From Nitrospirota bacterium (lineage in GTDB: Bacteria > Nitrospirota > Nitrospiria > Nitrospirales > Nitrospiraceae), in assembly GCA_030682135.1 (NCBI GenBank), contig JAUXQT010000005.1, forward strand, positions 62,001 through 126,000: DNA of 64,000 nt, given 5' to 3'. Under the pieces are notes generated by a model. That model was not told the origin of the DNA. It worked only from the letters and a program-made list of their open reading frames with translations, and did no database searches. The translations under genes and the position numbers were made by a program. This document shows, in pieces, positions 53,024-62,354 of the stretch; position 1 is the first letter of the stretch; each line of letters starts with the position of its first letter.

Positions 53024-53229
53024 CAAGACAAGCGCTCGGCTCGGAGCGCGTCAGGAGAGAAACCTCGCGCCAGATGAGCAGATGCGTCGTCACGGAGGAG
53101 AGGGAGTTCAGAGGATGAGTGGACGGGATGCCAGTCGATTGACGATGTCAAAATCCTGACAGGGATCGCCAGCCGGACAACAGATCGATGACGAGGGTAT
53201 CCGCTCCAGGAAGAAAGAATGGCTCCAAT

Positions 53230-53267
53230 GAGGCGGGTCACGCGCACGGCGGCGCATGACCCGCCTC
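53230..53267 (-). terminator. Terminator of flgE
   Basis: Perfect 11-base stem GAGGCGGGTCA (53230-53240) / TGACCCGCCTC (53257-53267), 11 bases after the flgE stop; the minus strand then continues ATTGGAGCCATTCTTTCTT, moderately T-rich. Confidence 0.75.
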
Positions 53268-53277
53268 TCACAGCGGA

Positions 53278-55014
53278 CTACCGCTTGAGATTGACGAGTT
53301 CTTGGAGAATCTCGTCGGATGTCGTGATAACACGAGAGTTGGCTTGGAACCCACGTTGGGCCGCGATCATGTCGATAAAACTTTCACCCAAGTCGACATT
53401 GGACAGCTCCAGCGTATTGGACTTCAATTTTCCCAATCCCGCGCTCTCAGGAACTCCGGTCACCGGCTGACCCGAATTACCGGACTCTGCAAAAGTATTG
53501 TTTCCGGTTCGAGTCAAACCAAGGGGATCGGGAAAACGTGCCAGGACTACTTGCGCCAGCGCCCGCAACTGACCATTGGAGAACCGTCCATTGATCACCC
53601 CGTTCCCGTCGACCGAAAAAGCCTGAAGTGAACCGGCCGCATAGCCGTCTTGCGTCAGCTGGACTACCGCGGATTGCGAGCCGAACTGAGTCGTGCCGTC
53701 CAACCCGTTACCACCCTCCGTCGTGACACTGGTGCCATAGTTATAGGTGAGCAGCTGATCGGGCGTCGCCCCGTTGAAATCAATTTGCATTTGCCCAGGC
53801 ACGGTCCCGGCTGTCCCGGCTGCCGTCCCTGTATCGAACCGGATGGCCACACTCTCGCGGTCGAGTGTACCGTCCGTGCCAAACGTGAGGGTCCCGGCCC
53901 CGACCCTGGTGATGCCGAGTGTGGCATCGATATTCGCCGAGGCATAGTTGGCCGTCACCACGTCGTTGCTGTTAGCCGTCACATTATAGTTCCAGGTATT
54001 ACTTCCGGCCTTGGTGAAGTAGGTCGTGAGGAGGTGGCTATTTCCAAGAGAATCGTAGACGGTCATCGACGTCGAAAAATTCGAGGTCCCTGTCGGATCG
54101 GCAATACTGAAGTTCGTGCCTGTCGTGGATGTTCCGGCCAGCATATTGAGGTTCGCGCCCAAGGTGTCGGCGCCGTTGGCCGTGACGACGACCGCGCCCG
54201 TGCCCGCGGTCGTGTTATTGGTCACCCCGGCGAGCCCTGACGCAAAGGTGAAGAACCCCGCCGCATTGACCGAAGCGGTGAAGCCGGTATAGGCGGCGGT
54301 TCGAAACGGGTCGGCGGGCGTCAACGCACGCACACCGTTCTGAATGGCGGTGGCTAAGGCCGCGCCCGTCAAGCCGGCAGCCACCGTTACAGTCTGAGCC
54401 CCGTCGCCGTTCAGATTGATATCAAATGAGAGGTTACCAGCAGCACTCGTGGTGGCAGACGCCGCGGAGCCGACGACATTCCCTTCCACGCCCGTAACCG
54501 GTGCGGCCGAATTCAAGTTAGCAGCCAGGAAGGCTAAATTTGTGTCATTCGGCGAGGCGGTGGTAGAGGGAAGCGACACATCGCCGATCGATCCGGTAAT
54601 CGTCCCGGTCGTGTCGGCGAGAAAGCCCCGCAATTTAAAACCGCTGGGATCGACGACATTGTTATCCTTATCCAACCGGAACGTCCCCGCGCGACTGTAG
54701 AAGGTGCCGCCCTGGGCATCCTGCACAATGAAGAAGCCGTTGCCGTCGATCGCCATATCGAGCACATTGGCCGACGTGGCCAAGGACCCCTGTGAGAAGT
54801 TGCCTTGCACCGACGTCAGCGCGACACCGATGCCGGTCTGGACGGAGCCGGATCCGCCCGATATCGACGAACTGATCAGATCGGCAAAGGTCGCTTTGCT
54901 CGATTTGAATCCGACCGTTTGCATATTGGCGATGTTATTTCCGATCACCGACAAGGCGGTGCCGTTCGCATTGAGTCCGCTGACACCGGCGAAGAGTGAG
55001 GACAAAAGACCCAT
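53278..55014 (-). CDS. flgE: Hook protein FlgE
   Basis: A 578-residue FlgE. N-terminus SLFAGVSGLNANGTALSVIG then NNIANMQTVGFKSSKATFAD, C-terminus DLGESFIDMIAAQRGFQANS and RVITTSDEILQELVNLKR are signatures. Longer than enteric FlgE (~400), with extra surface domain rich in Thr/Ala/Gly (roughly residues 160-330). It ends its transcription unit at the hairpin at 53230. Confidence 0.95.
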   Translation of the reverse strand: MGLLSSLFAGVSGLNANGTALSVIGNNIANMQTVGFKSSKATFADLISSSISGGSGSVQTGIGVALTSVQGNFSQGSLATSANVLDMAIDGNGFFIVQDAQGGTFYSRAGTFRLDKDNNVVDPSGFKLRGFLADTTGTITGSIGDVSLPSTTASPNDTNLAFLAANLNSAAPVTGVEGNVVGSAASATTSAAGNLSFDINLNGDGAQTVTVAAGLTGAALATAIQNGVRALTPADPFRTAAYTGFTASVNAAGFFTFASGLAGVTNNTTAGTGAVVVTANGADTLGANLNMLAGTSTTGTNFSIADPTGTSNFSTSMTVYDSLGNSHLLTTYFTKAGSNTWNYNVTANSNDVVTANYASANIDATLGITRVGAGTLTFGTDGTLDRESVAIRFDTGTAAGTAGTVPGQMQIDFNGATPDQLLTYNYGTSVTTEGGNGLDGTTQFGSQSAVVQLTQDGYAAGSLQAFSVDGNGVINGRFSNGQLRALAQVVLARFPDPLGLTRTGNNTFAESGNSGQPVTGVPESAGLGKLKSNTLELSNVDLGESFIDMIAAQRGFQANSRVITTSDEILQELVNLKR

Positions 55015-55075
55015 GGTTTACTCCCTCCTTCTGAATTCTATGACAATGAAATGACAACAGCCTATTTCAGACATC

Positions 55076-55741
55076 TCAACGAAACTCGATGACGGCGCTT
55101 GGATCGATCGTATTCTCGCCCGCGGCCAATCTCGGTTGACCTTCGACCACCCGGATGCCGGAAACGGTTAAACGCGAGGTCGCCGTAATCGGCACCGGTT
55201 GATTCTGGCTATTTCTGGCCGCCACCGAATAGGTATAGGTCCCTGGCGGCATCAGCGTGCCGTTCCCATCTCGCCCGTCCCATACGACATGCTGCTCTCC
55301 GGCGCTCTGCGATCCGAGATCGAGTGTCCGGATGGTCTGATTGCTCGCATTCAGGATAGATGCCCGAACCGATACCGCATCTTCGTTCAGGTTGTAGTCG
55401 AGCGGCGCAGGCCCCGAACCCAATGGGATGATCGCGCCCTCGACACGCACATCCCTGCCAATCAGCGGCAACAAGGAATACTGCAGACTCGAATTCTGCG
55501 CGTCGAGAACCTTTCCAAGGAGGGTCGATTGATTGGAGCTCTGTTCCAGTTGACTGAACTGCGCTAATTCCGCCACAAACGACGAGCTGTCCATCGGTTT
55601 CAATGGGTCCTGGTTCTTCAGCTGTGTCACCAGGAGATTGAGGAAGTCGTTCTTCCCCAGTTCAGCCTGTTTCAACGATGCCGGCGTCGGATTGGCCGCA
55701 GATGCGATCGTCGATGATGTGGCTCCGTTGATAGTGGCCAT
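55076..55741 (-). CDS. flgD: Hook cap / hook assembly protein FlgD
   Basis: A 221-residue FlgD, the scaffold for hook polymerisation. The N-terminal KNDFLNLLVTQLKNQDPLKP signature and the C-terminal FlgD Ig-like domain (VVWDGRDGNGTLMPPGTYTY) are present. The ATG at 55741 has AAGGAG upstream; the frame extends a further 49 residues antisense to fliK but without homology. Confidence 0.94.
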   Translation of the reverse strand: MATINGATSSTIASAANPTPASLKQAELGKNDFLNLLVTQLKNQDPLKPMDSSSFVAELAQFSQLEQSSNQSTLLGKVLDAQNSSLQYSLLPLIGRDVRVEGAIIPLGSGPAPLDYNLNEDAVSVRASILNASNQTIRTLDLGSQSAGEQHVVWDGRDGNGTLMPPGTYTYSVAARNSQNQPVPITATSRLTVSGIRVVEGQPRLAAGENTIDPSAVIEFR

Positions 55742-55764
55742 GATGCGTCTCCTTCGTTCACGCG

Positions 55765-57597
55765 TTATGCAAAATAGCTGAGGATGCCGGTTCGCGGTGC
55801 CGAGGGAACCGGCGCATCCTGAGGAGGATCCTGCGACCGGGACTCTCGCCGCTGCTGGGACGGGCCTTGATGAGCCTGCGACTGCCAATCCTGCCCGGAT
55901 TGGTTCGTGCGATCCTGATCGACATGCACCTGGAAACGCCCTAAATCCAACCCGGCAGTCGATAACTGGCTGCTCAATTGTTCCTGTTGACCGGTAAGCA
56001 TCTGTCCCAGTTCGGCACGATCGGTCGACATATGTGTATGAATCGTGTGGTCGGATAAGACGACACGGACACGAAGCTGACCGAAGTCGGCGGGAGACAG
56101 ATCGAACTGCACGGCCTGTGTCCGTGGAACAGGCACCGGCTCCGCATCGGGGCTCAATGGATTGGTCTGAGGTGGCACAGGAACGGAGGATGCCGGCACA
56201 GAGCGAATGTTCGGCGGAGTGCCTCCTTGCCCCTGCTGATACGACGAATATTGCGTTCCCCCTTCAACTGGTTCACTCGCCCTTGGCTGTGGGACAGGCG
56301 ACGAGACCTCCGCCGACTGAAGGTCGATATGAGACAACCACTTCAGCCCCTCATCCTTCTTCTGTCCGCCTGCTCCTGGATTGAAGCCCTGTTCCTCAGC
56401 CGGCATGCGCTCCGCTGCGGCTGCTTGCGCCACCGAAGAGGTGGCCTCGCGATGTTGTTGCCGGAGCGACAACTCCCCCTTCCCTGCAATCTGTTGTTCC
56501 GGTAACCAATCGGACTCTGCAGCAACCTCTTCACCCTTCTGACCAGGCTGCAGCGTCGTCATCGTCGCGGTCTGCTGAGCGACCTCTTGACCTTGTGCAG
56601 TCATTGGCTCTGACGGAACGGTAGTTTGAGAAACTTCTCTCTCATGCTGTTCCTTAATGGGGAAGCCCCGATCGAGAGTAGGGCTCTCAGATTTCTGGAC
56701 CTGCTGAGTGGTGAGCGGCATACCCATGTCCGATGGTTCAGCAGACGTTGCAGGCCTATCAGGTTTCTCATTGTCCGTCCGAGCCTCTGCTGTCGACGGA
56801 GACACCTTGGCAATGATGTCACCGGTAGCAGAATCTTTAGTCTGAACGGCAGGATCCTCGGTCCGGTTTGTGGAAGAAACCAGTCCCAAGCCCTCCTCTG
56901 TCGGCTGAGTGGCCGGTTGGCTCATCAACGATTCGGATACGACCGAGTGCCCCTCAACGGTAGCCGTTGGGAGATCCGACCCAAGGACGACCGGCGTCGT
57001 ATCGACCTGGGAGGGTGTAGCCACCAGCGTAGCTCCGACCAACGAAATCAGCAGGGGACCAGCGCTAGACATGGTCGAGGACGCACTGTCATCAGTCTCA
57101 GACTGCGCGGTCTGAGACTCGGTGTCCGTACGAGAAGCCGTCTCTTGTTGTGGGGCCATCGACAGATCGGACATCCCTGCGGAGGAGCGATCGTCGGTCT
57201 CAGTCTGAGGAAGACGAGATTCTGTGTTATCGCTGTCTGTGGAGGCTGTCGCCTTCTGCATCTGGCTCCGGTGAATCACCGGGGTCGTACTGGAAGATCG
57301 ATTCTCACGCTCTGACTGAGAGGCACGTAGCTTTGGCCCACGACTGCCATCGGCCTTGGATGACTGACCACGCTGCGTGGACGGCATGGTGCCGGATGAC
57401 CGACTTTCTCGCTCAGCCTGAGAGGCGCGCGACTTCGCCTCTCTCCTGGCTTCGACCCGCTGCGACGCGGCCTGCAAGACCGAAGAGAATCCCCTCTCGT
57501 GAGAAGCCGCGCCAACCGAGTTTCCAGCGGCGAATGGCTGGAGATCTCCGCTCGCCGGTGCGGTGCCGACTTGTGGGCTGAGTTGTTGAAAGTCCAT
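55765..57597 (-). CDS. fliK: Hook-length control protein FliK
   Basis: A 610-residue FliK. Almost 500 residues are low-complexity Ser/Gln/Thr/Glu-rich, consistent with the secreted ruler. The C-terminal ~120 residues contain the conserved domain: QFDLSPADFGQLRVRVVLSD and a LGQMLTGQQEQLSSQLSTAG helix (motifs L-x-P-x-x-L-G-x-x-x-V and L-R-x-x-L). It triggers FlhB switching. Early repeats of the type SRASQAERESRSSGT-MPS and LRASQSERENRSSSTTP near residues 55-110 form an internal tandem motif. Confidence 0.87.
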   Translation of the reverse strand: MDFQQLSPQVGTAPASGDLQPFAAGNSVGAASHERGFSSVLQAASQRVEARREAKSRASQAERESRSSGTMPSTQRGQSSKADGSRGPKLRASQSERENRSSSTTPVIHRSQMQKATASTDSDNTESRLPQTETDDRSSAGMSDLSMAPQQETASRTDTESQTAQSETDDSASSTMSSAGPLLISLVGATLVATPSQVDTTPVVLGSDLPTATVEGHSVVSESLMSQPATQPTEEGLGLVSSTNRTEDPAVQTKDSATGDIIAKVSPSTAEARTDNEKPDRPATSAEPSDMGMPLTTQQVQKSESPTLDRGFPIKEQHEREVSQTTVPSEPMTAQGQEVAQQTATMTTLQPGQKGEEVAAESDWLPEQQIAGKGELSLRQQHREATSSVAQAAAAERMPAEEQGFNPGAGGQKKDEGLKWLSHIDLQSAEVSSPVPQPRASEPVEGGTQYSSYQQGQGGTPPNIRSVPASSVPVPPQTNPLSPDAEPVPVPRTQAVQFDLSPADFGQLRVRVVLSDHTIHTHMSTDRAELGQMLTGQQEQLSSQLSTAGLDLGRFQVHVDQDRTNQSGQDWQSQAHQGPSQQRRESRSQDPPQDAPVPSAPRTGILSYFA

Positions 57598-57798
57598 AGG
57601 TCCTCGTTGTCCTTATGGGTAATGGGGGCACATTGTCGATTGTGGATCTTTCAAGGCTCATGCCAGACAGAATGGCGAGACATCTCTCAATTGGCGTGCG
57701 CTTTCAGGCAATCAATGCGGCAAGAAACACGATGGAGGGAAAAAGATGCCGGACGATGGGGTAAAGAATACCGGGAGCAAACAGAAGGCAAAAGCCGG
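57598..57798. other. Intergenic gap fliK-MotE-like gene
   Basis: 201 bases with no ORF, no promoter box that I can identify, and no strong hairpin. fliK may be read from the upstream operon. Confidence 0.4.
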
Positions 57799-58569
57799 TC
57801 AGGGGTTGGAGAGCAATTGTTCGGTGAGTTTTGCGGCGCGGTCCACTTTCACCTGCGCGAGGATCGATCCGGCAGTCTTGCCTTTCACCAGCCGGAGAAT
57901 CTCCAGGGCCTTTCGATCCGGCATCTTTTCAAGACGTGCGGCAGCTTCTTCGGCGGGCATACTTTCATAGATCTTCGTCAACTGTGCGTATCGTTGACTG
58001 TGTTCATCGGCCGCTTGTTTCTTCTGCGCCGCGCTCTGCCCTGCAGCCGCCTTTTCTTGTTGTTCCTTCGCGCGGAGGCGGCGCTGTTCTGCCGCTTCGA
58101 CTTTGCTCAAGATCTGCTCAATTTCAGCCCTGAGATTGGTCAGCCGATCTTCCGATGTCCGGACCGTTTTCTCACGGCGCTCTAAATCATCTTGCCGCTG
58201 TTGGAACATCGCCACCACTTCCTCCGGCAGATTGATCGCGGGGCCTTGCGTTTGTGGCGCCTCTGCCGGTGAGGACTCAGCCGGCTCGGACTTGGCCTCT
58301 TCTATCGGCTTGGAACCCGAAGGCAGCTTTCCGGGAGCGCTCCCCTTCGGAAGCGCCTTGCGGATGGCAGTAGGAGGCGTTGCAGGAGCGGACGAAGCAT
58401 CGTTGAGCTGCACGACCGTCCAGCACAACACCATGATCACACCCAGCATAATGGCGACAGACCGGATCTGCCTCCCCCACCCCAGGCGAGGACGACGAGG
58501 TTCTTCCGCATGAGTGCGTGAGAGGGTAATCCGGTCTCGTTGCTGGTCCATCCGATATTGGCTCATCAT
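57799..58569 (-). CDS. MotE-like / MgtE_N-domain membrane protein
   Basis: A 256-residue protein: one membrane segment (SVAIMLGVIMVLCWTVVQL, residues ~37-55), a Pro/Ser-rich linker, a coiled coil (~120-190) and a C-terminal helical domain (~195-256) with YAQLTKIYESMPAEEAAARL and a VKGKTAGSILAQVKVDRA run, as in MotE and the MgtE N-domain. In other bacteria MotE helps MotC insert in the flagellar periplasm or basal body. Its place next to fliJ fits the motE genes of epsilon- and alphaproteobacteria, though the name here is by architecture. Overlaps fliJ by 4 bases. Confidence 0.72.
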   Translation of the reverse strand: MMSQYRMDQQRDRITLSRTHAEEPRRPRLGWGRQIRSVAIMLGVIMVLCWTVVQLNDASSAPATPPTAIRKALPKGSAPGKLPSGSKPIEEAKSEPAESSPAEAPQTQGPAINLPEEVVAMFQQRQDDLERREKTVRTSEDRLTNLRAEIEQILSKVEAAEQRRLRAKEQQEKAAAGQSAAQKKQAADEHSQRYAQLTKIYESMPAEEAAARLEKMPDRKALEILRLVKGKTAGSILAQVKVDRAAKLTEQLLSNP

Positions 58570-59006
58570 GGTGTATGCGAGTTCGTCACTCCACTCGTAC
58601 GGCGCGCGGATTCATCCATTTGCAGTTGCTCGGCACGGTACTGAATCACTCGCTGCTGCTGGCGGAGCCGTTCAGCGAGACGGTCGAGAGTCCGGCGCTC
58701 CTGCATCGCCATCTGCAATTCCTGCTGCTTCTGATGCCATTCTTCACGGCACCGGCATTCAGCCTGCCAGGCTTGCGTGAGCAAGTCGGCTTCCGCATCA
58801 CAGGTGACCTGCCATTCAAGAAACTCTTCCAACGCGATCCCGCTACTGGCCTTGGCCATATACCGCTCAGCCGTCATCCGCGCCTGTGCGTCGAGGGCCT
58901 GGCAGGCGGATTCAGCGTCCTGAAGATTCTGGCGAGCGTGAAGCAGGTCCATACGCAACAGGTCTTCCACTTGTGCACGATAACGCCGTACCGCGTCGAG
59001 TTTCAT
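58566..59006 (-). CDS. fliJ: Export chaperone/ATPase stalk FliJ
   Basis: A 146-residue, entirely coiled-coil protein (RAQVEDLLRMDLLHARQNLQ, QELQMAMQERRTLDRLAERL) with no membrane segment, positioned next to fliI. FliJ is the central stalk of the FliI hexamer and an escort recycler. The length matches the family. The assignment relies on coiled-coil pattern and synteny, as FliJ sequences are poorly conserved. Confidence 0.85.
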   Translation of the reverse strand: MKLDAVRRYRAQVEDLLRMDLLHARQNLQDAESACQALDAQARMTAERYMAKASSGIALEEFLEWQVTCDAEADLLTQAWQAECRCREEWHQKQQELQMAMQERRTLDRLAERLRQQQRVIQYRAEQLQMDESARRTSGVTNSHTP

Positions 59007-60313
59007 GCGGTGCTCTTCATCAGCGCGAGTAAGTCCTGAACCGATGCCCCAAGATCGGCCGGTTGCTCGATCTCCTGACGAAGAAAGGCATTGATCCCAT
59101 CTTGTGCGGATACGGCCCGGTCCAGCGCCTTGTTCGTCCCCGCCTTATAGGCACCCAATAGAATGAGATCTTCCGATTGTTGATAGCGGGCCATGAGTTC
59201 GACCATGGACCGGGCGGCCGAATAATGCTCGCGCCCCACGATGTCCTTCATCACACGGCTCGTGCTATTGAGCAGATCGATCGCAGGAAAATGGTTCCGC
59301 GCGGCCATCTGCCGTGAAAGCACGATATGTCCATCGAGGATCGATCGCACGGTTTCGGCGATAGGATCGGATACTTCGTCTCCGTCCATCAGTACCGTAT
59401 AGAGCCCGGTGATCGTGCCGGACCCTGGCCCGGTCCCGACCCGTTCCAGGAGCTTTGGAAGAAATGTAAAAACCGACGGCGTATACCCCTTTGTGGTCGG
59501 CGGTTCGCCGATGGCAAGCCCTACTTCACGCTGGCTATGGGCTAAGCGGGTCAGCGAGTCCATCATCAAGAGGACCTGCTTTCCACAATCGCGAAAATAT
59601 TCCGCAATCGCCGTCGCGATCAATGCGCCCCGCAGCCGCACCAGCGGAGGCTGATCCGACGTGGCTACAATGACGACCGACCGCTGGAGCGCGGCCGGTG
59701 TGAGATCCCGTTCGAGGAATTCGTTCACTTCTCGGCCTCGCTCACCGATCAGCGCAATGACATTCACGTCTGCTCTGGTGTAGCGGCTCATCATGCCAAG
59801 CAAGACGCTCTTGCCCACGCCTGCACTGGCAAAGATCCCGATCTTTTGCCCCAGGCCACATGTGAGACAGGCATTGATTGCCCGGACACCGAGGTCGAGC
59901 GGTTTGGTAATACGCGCACGCTGGAGCGGGTTGAGGGGGGCCGCATGGAGCGGATATTGGCGCTCGGCCACCAACGGACCCTTGCCATCGAGTGGTTCGC
60001 CAAGCCCATCCAGCACTCGACCGAGCAGTTGCGGACCGACCGGTACCGACGCACAATGCCCTTTCATCAAGAGCCGGCTCCCGGGGCCGATCCCTCGCAT
60101 CTCCCCGAGCGGCATCAGGAGGACACGGTCACCGCGAAATCCGACGACCTCGGCGAGCACGGCCCCTTCTCCGTCCTCGCGAGTGACCTCGCAAAGTTCA
60201 CCAACCGAAGTCATAGGGCCATAACCCTCGATCACAATTCCGACCGCCTGGGCCACACGGCCGGAGACGGCAAGAGGATCTGTCCGTTCAATCAGTTCAG
60301 CGAGATCCACCAC
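59003..60313 (-). CDS. fliI: Flagellar export ATPase FliI
   Basis: A 436-residue F1-like ATPase with P-loop ASAGVGKS (161-168), Walker B-like VLLMMDSLTRLAHSQREVGL and SDPIAETVRSILDGHIVLSR. It energises substrate unfolding with FliH and FliJ. It overlaps fliJ by 4 bases and is overlapped by 17 at its start by the receiver-FliH gene, so the stoichiometry is set by coupling. Confidence 0.96.
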   Translation of the reverse strand: MVDLAELIERTDPLAVSGRVAQAVGIVIEGYGPMTSVGELCEVTREDGEGAVLAEVVGFRGDRVLLMPLGEMRGIGPGSRLLMKGHCASVPVGPQLLGRVLDGLGEPLDGKGPLVAERQYPLHAAPLNPLQRARITKPLDLGVRAINACLTCGLGQKIGIFASAGVGKSVLLGMMSRYTRADVNVIALIGERGREVNEFLERDLTPAALQRSVVIVATSDQPPLVRLRGALIATAIAEYFRDCGKQVLLMMDSLTRLAHSQREVGLAIGEPPTTKGYTPSVFTFLPKLLERVGTGPGSGTITGLYTVLMDGDEVSDPIAETVRSILDGHIVLSRQMAARNHFPAIDLLNSTSRVMKDIVGREHYSAARSMVELMARYQQSEDLILLGAYKAGTNKALDRAVSAQDGINAFLRQEIEQPADLGASVQDLLALMKSTA

Positions 60314-61346
60314 GCCCCCGTTTCTGTAACACTTCTCCGAGCCGCAGCAACTGCGCGTCCAGGGAGGCGTCGACTAATCGATTCGTCGTGGCCACCACAC
60401 AACTACCTCGTGAAAGCGAGGCATCGCCTTCAATATGCAGCACCAATGCCGTCTCTCGATCGCGACTCAGCTCAGGCCTCGCCGCTTCAAGAACCGACAC
60501 ATCGGACGGGTGGGTACGAACCGTCACGACGCCTGATTCACGAATGGTCGCCAAGGCGGCTTTCAACTGCGCCGTCACAACATCCTGATGCTCGGCAATC
60601 GTGCCTCGTAAGATGCGTGCAGCCAGACTGAAGGCCAAGGCAGCCACATCGTCCTCCATCGTACTGCTGAACGATCTCCAGACTTCCTCCAACTGCTGCA
60701 CGGCATTGGCGAACAGCGTCTGCTCTTGCCGGTGCGAGGCGTCGCCACGTACCGCGGCTCGGCGTTCGCCTTCAGCAATCCCCCGGTCGTAATCGGACGG
60801 GCCGCTAGTCGTGACGAACTGATGGCCGGTCCCGAAATCGATCAATGAGGGATTCTCCAACCGCACGCCGCCCTCACGCACCACCGCCTGTTTCAATACG
60901 GCATTTTCTACCCGCAGGCGATAGAGCTCGAGAAGTCGTTTCACCGTCAGGAGCACCATGTCGCACTCGAAGGGTTTCATCAGAAATTCAGTTGCACCGG
61001 CCTTCATCGCTTGAACGGCAAGATCGACTGTGGCATATCCCGTCATCACCACCCCGATCATGCGCGGATCGATCTTCGCGGCCTGCTGGAGCAGGGATAG
61101 GCCATCCTGGTCGGGCAATTTAATGTCGGTGATCATCAGCGAAGCCGGTGCGATCTTGAGCGCCGCGAGCGCTTCCCGCGCCGACCCGACCGCACGGATG
61201 CGGTACCCATCCGATTGGAGCAATACGGTCAATAACTTCTGGATCGACAGCTCATCGTCGACGATCAAGATGGACGTGTCACGCTGCCAGGTGGCACGCG
61301 GCGCAGGCTGCGACAGGGTGGATTCCATACTCAGAGGGCTCGCCAT
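60297..61346 (-). CDS. Receiver-domain-FliH fusion
   Basis: A 349-residue protein. Residues ~25-140 are a full CheY/NtrC-type receiver with acidic pair D30-D31, phospho-Asp74 (in MITDIKLPDQDG), T102 (VMTGYA) and K124 (FLMKPF). Residues ~185-345 are FliH-like: a long amphipathic helix (QTLFANAVQQLEEVWRSFSS and VAALAFSLAARILRG) and the end domain with GDASLSRGSCVVATTNRLVD and a LDAQLLRLGEVL helix. FliH normally holds FliI and is ~230 residues with no receiver. All phosphorylation residues are present, so a phosphorylation-controlled export ATPase regulator is possible (inference). It is in the usual fliH slot between fliG and fliI. Confidence 0.9.
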   Translation of the reverse strand: MASPLSMESTLSQPAPRATWQRDTSILIVDDELSIQKLLTVLLQSDGYRIRAVGSAREALAALKIAPASLMITDIKLPDQDGLSLLQQAAKIDPRMIGVVMTGYATVDLAVQAMKAGATEFLMKPFECDMVLLTVKRLLELYRLRVENAVLKQAVVREGGVRLENPSLIDFGTGHQFVTTSGPSDYDRGIAEGERRAAVRGDASHRQEQTLFANAVQQLEEVWRSFSSTMEDDVAALAFSLAARILRGTIAEHQDVVTAQLKAALATIRESGVVTVRTHPSDVSVLEAARPELSRDRETALVLHIEGDASLSRGSCVVATTNRLVDASLDAQLLRLGEVLQKRGRGGSR

Positions 61347-62339
61347 TTACACCAACGCCTCCCCAGCGCCTGAGATCACAATGCGGCCTTCTTCTTCCAA
61401 CTTCCGGCAAACTTTTAGGATATTCTGTTGTGCCCTCTCCACATCCGCCACCTTCACCGGTCCTCGAGCCTCCATATCCTCTTTTAGCATTTCGGACGCA
61501 CGGCTCGACATGTTCTTCAGGAACTTCTCCTTCACGTCCGGACTGGCCCCACGAAGCGCGACAGGAAGATCTTCCTTGCTGACTTCTTTCATCAGTTCTT
61601 GCATCCCGCGATCGTCGAGTTTAATCAGATCGTCGAACACGAACATCAAGGCGCGAATGGCATCGGCCAGGGCCTGGTTCCGCTCGGCGATCTTGGCCAT
61701 GATGCCACCCTCGGTCGCCTTATCCACCCGAGTGAGAATATCCGCGATCACCTTTGATCCACCGATGCTCAGGGATTGGACACCAGAGCTGGCAATTAGT
61801 AGGTCTTGGAGCGCACAGCTCAATTCCTCGAGCACATCCGGCTGTACCTCCTCCATCGTGGCCAACCGATGGGCCACATCCGCCCGCAGCTCGGCTGGCA
61901 AGCCAATGAGCACCTGTCCTGCCTGATCCGGCTCCATATGGGCCATGATGAGAGAGATGGTTTGCGGATGCTCGATCTTGAGCATTTGCGACACGGCCTT
62001 GGCATCCACCCACTTCAAGGCATCGAGTCCCGGGTAGACCCGGCTATTCATCGATTCAAGCAAACGGGCTGCCTTTTCAGGACCGAGCGCCTTCGTCAAA
62101 ATGGTTTTGATGTATTCCTTCCCTTTAAAGGACACTTCTCCAGAGGCGCTCGCTTTCTCAAAGTCCCCCATCACACTCTGCTCTTCCTCCTGAGAGATAT
62201 TGGCAGTGTCGTTCATGAACGTGCCCAATTTTCTGATTTCCTTGGGATCAAGGTTCTTCATGACCAGCGCCGCCGCATCTTCACCGATCGCTCGCAGGAG
62301 TATCGCCGCTTTTTTTTCACCGGTTAATTGCGTGGCCAT
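61347..62339 (-). CDS. fliG: Flagellar switch protein FliG
   Basis: A 330-residue FliG: N domain (TGEKKAAILLRAIGEDAAAL), middle ARM domain with the EHPQTISLIMAHMEPDQAGQ motif and C-terminal motor domain with MFVFDDLIKLDDRGMQELMK and KEDLPVALRGASPDVKEKFL, the charged torque-generating helix. Stator contact residues appear in the DDRGMQELM run. Directly downstream of fliF. Confidence 0.96.
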   Translation of the reverse strand: MATQLTGEKKAAILLRAIGEDAAALVMKNLDPKEIRKLGTFMNDTANISQEEEQSVMGDFEKASASGEVSFKGKEYIKTILTKALGPEKAARLLESMNSRVYPGLDALKWVDAKAVSQMLKIEHPQTISLIMAHMEPDQAGQVLIGLPAELRADVAHRLATMEEVQPDVLEELSCALQDLLIASSGVQSLSIGGSKVIADILTRVDKATEGGIMAKIAERNQALADAIRALMFVFDDLIKLDDRGMQELMKEVSKEDLPVALRGASPDVKEKFLKNMSSRASEMLKEDMEARGPVKVADVERAQQNILKVCRKLEEEGRIVISGAGEALV

Positions 62340-62354
62340 TCTGACGATTCCTCG

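Larger units (their letters stand above)
52967..53277. other. 311-base intergenic region flgE-fliL
   Basis: Holds the fliL σ54-type promoter (53009-53023) and, at its right end, the flgE terminator. No gene is seen in between. Confidence 0.55.
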
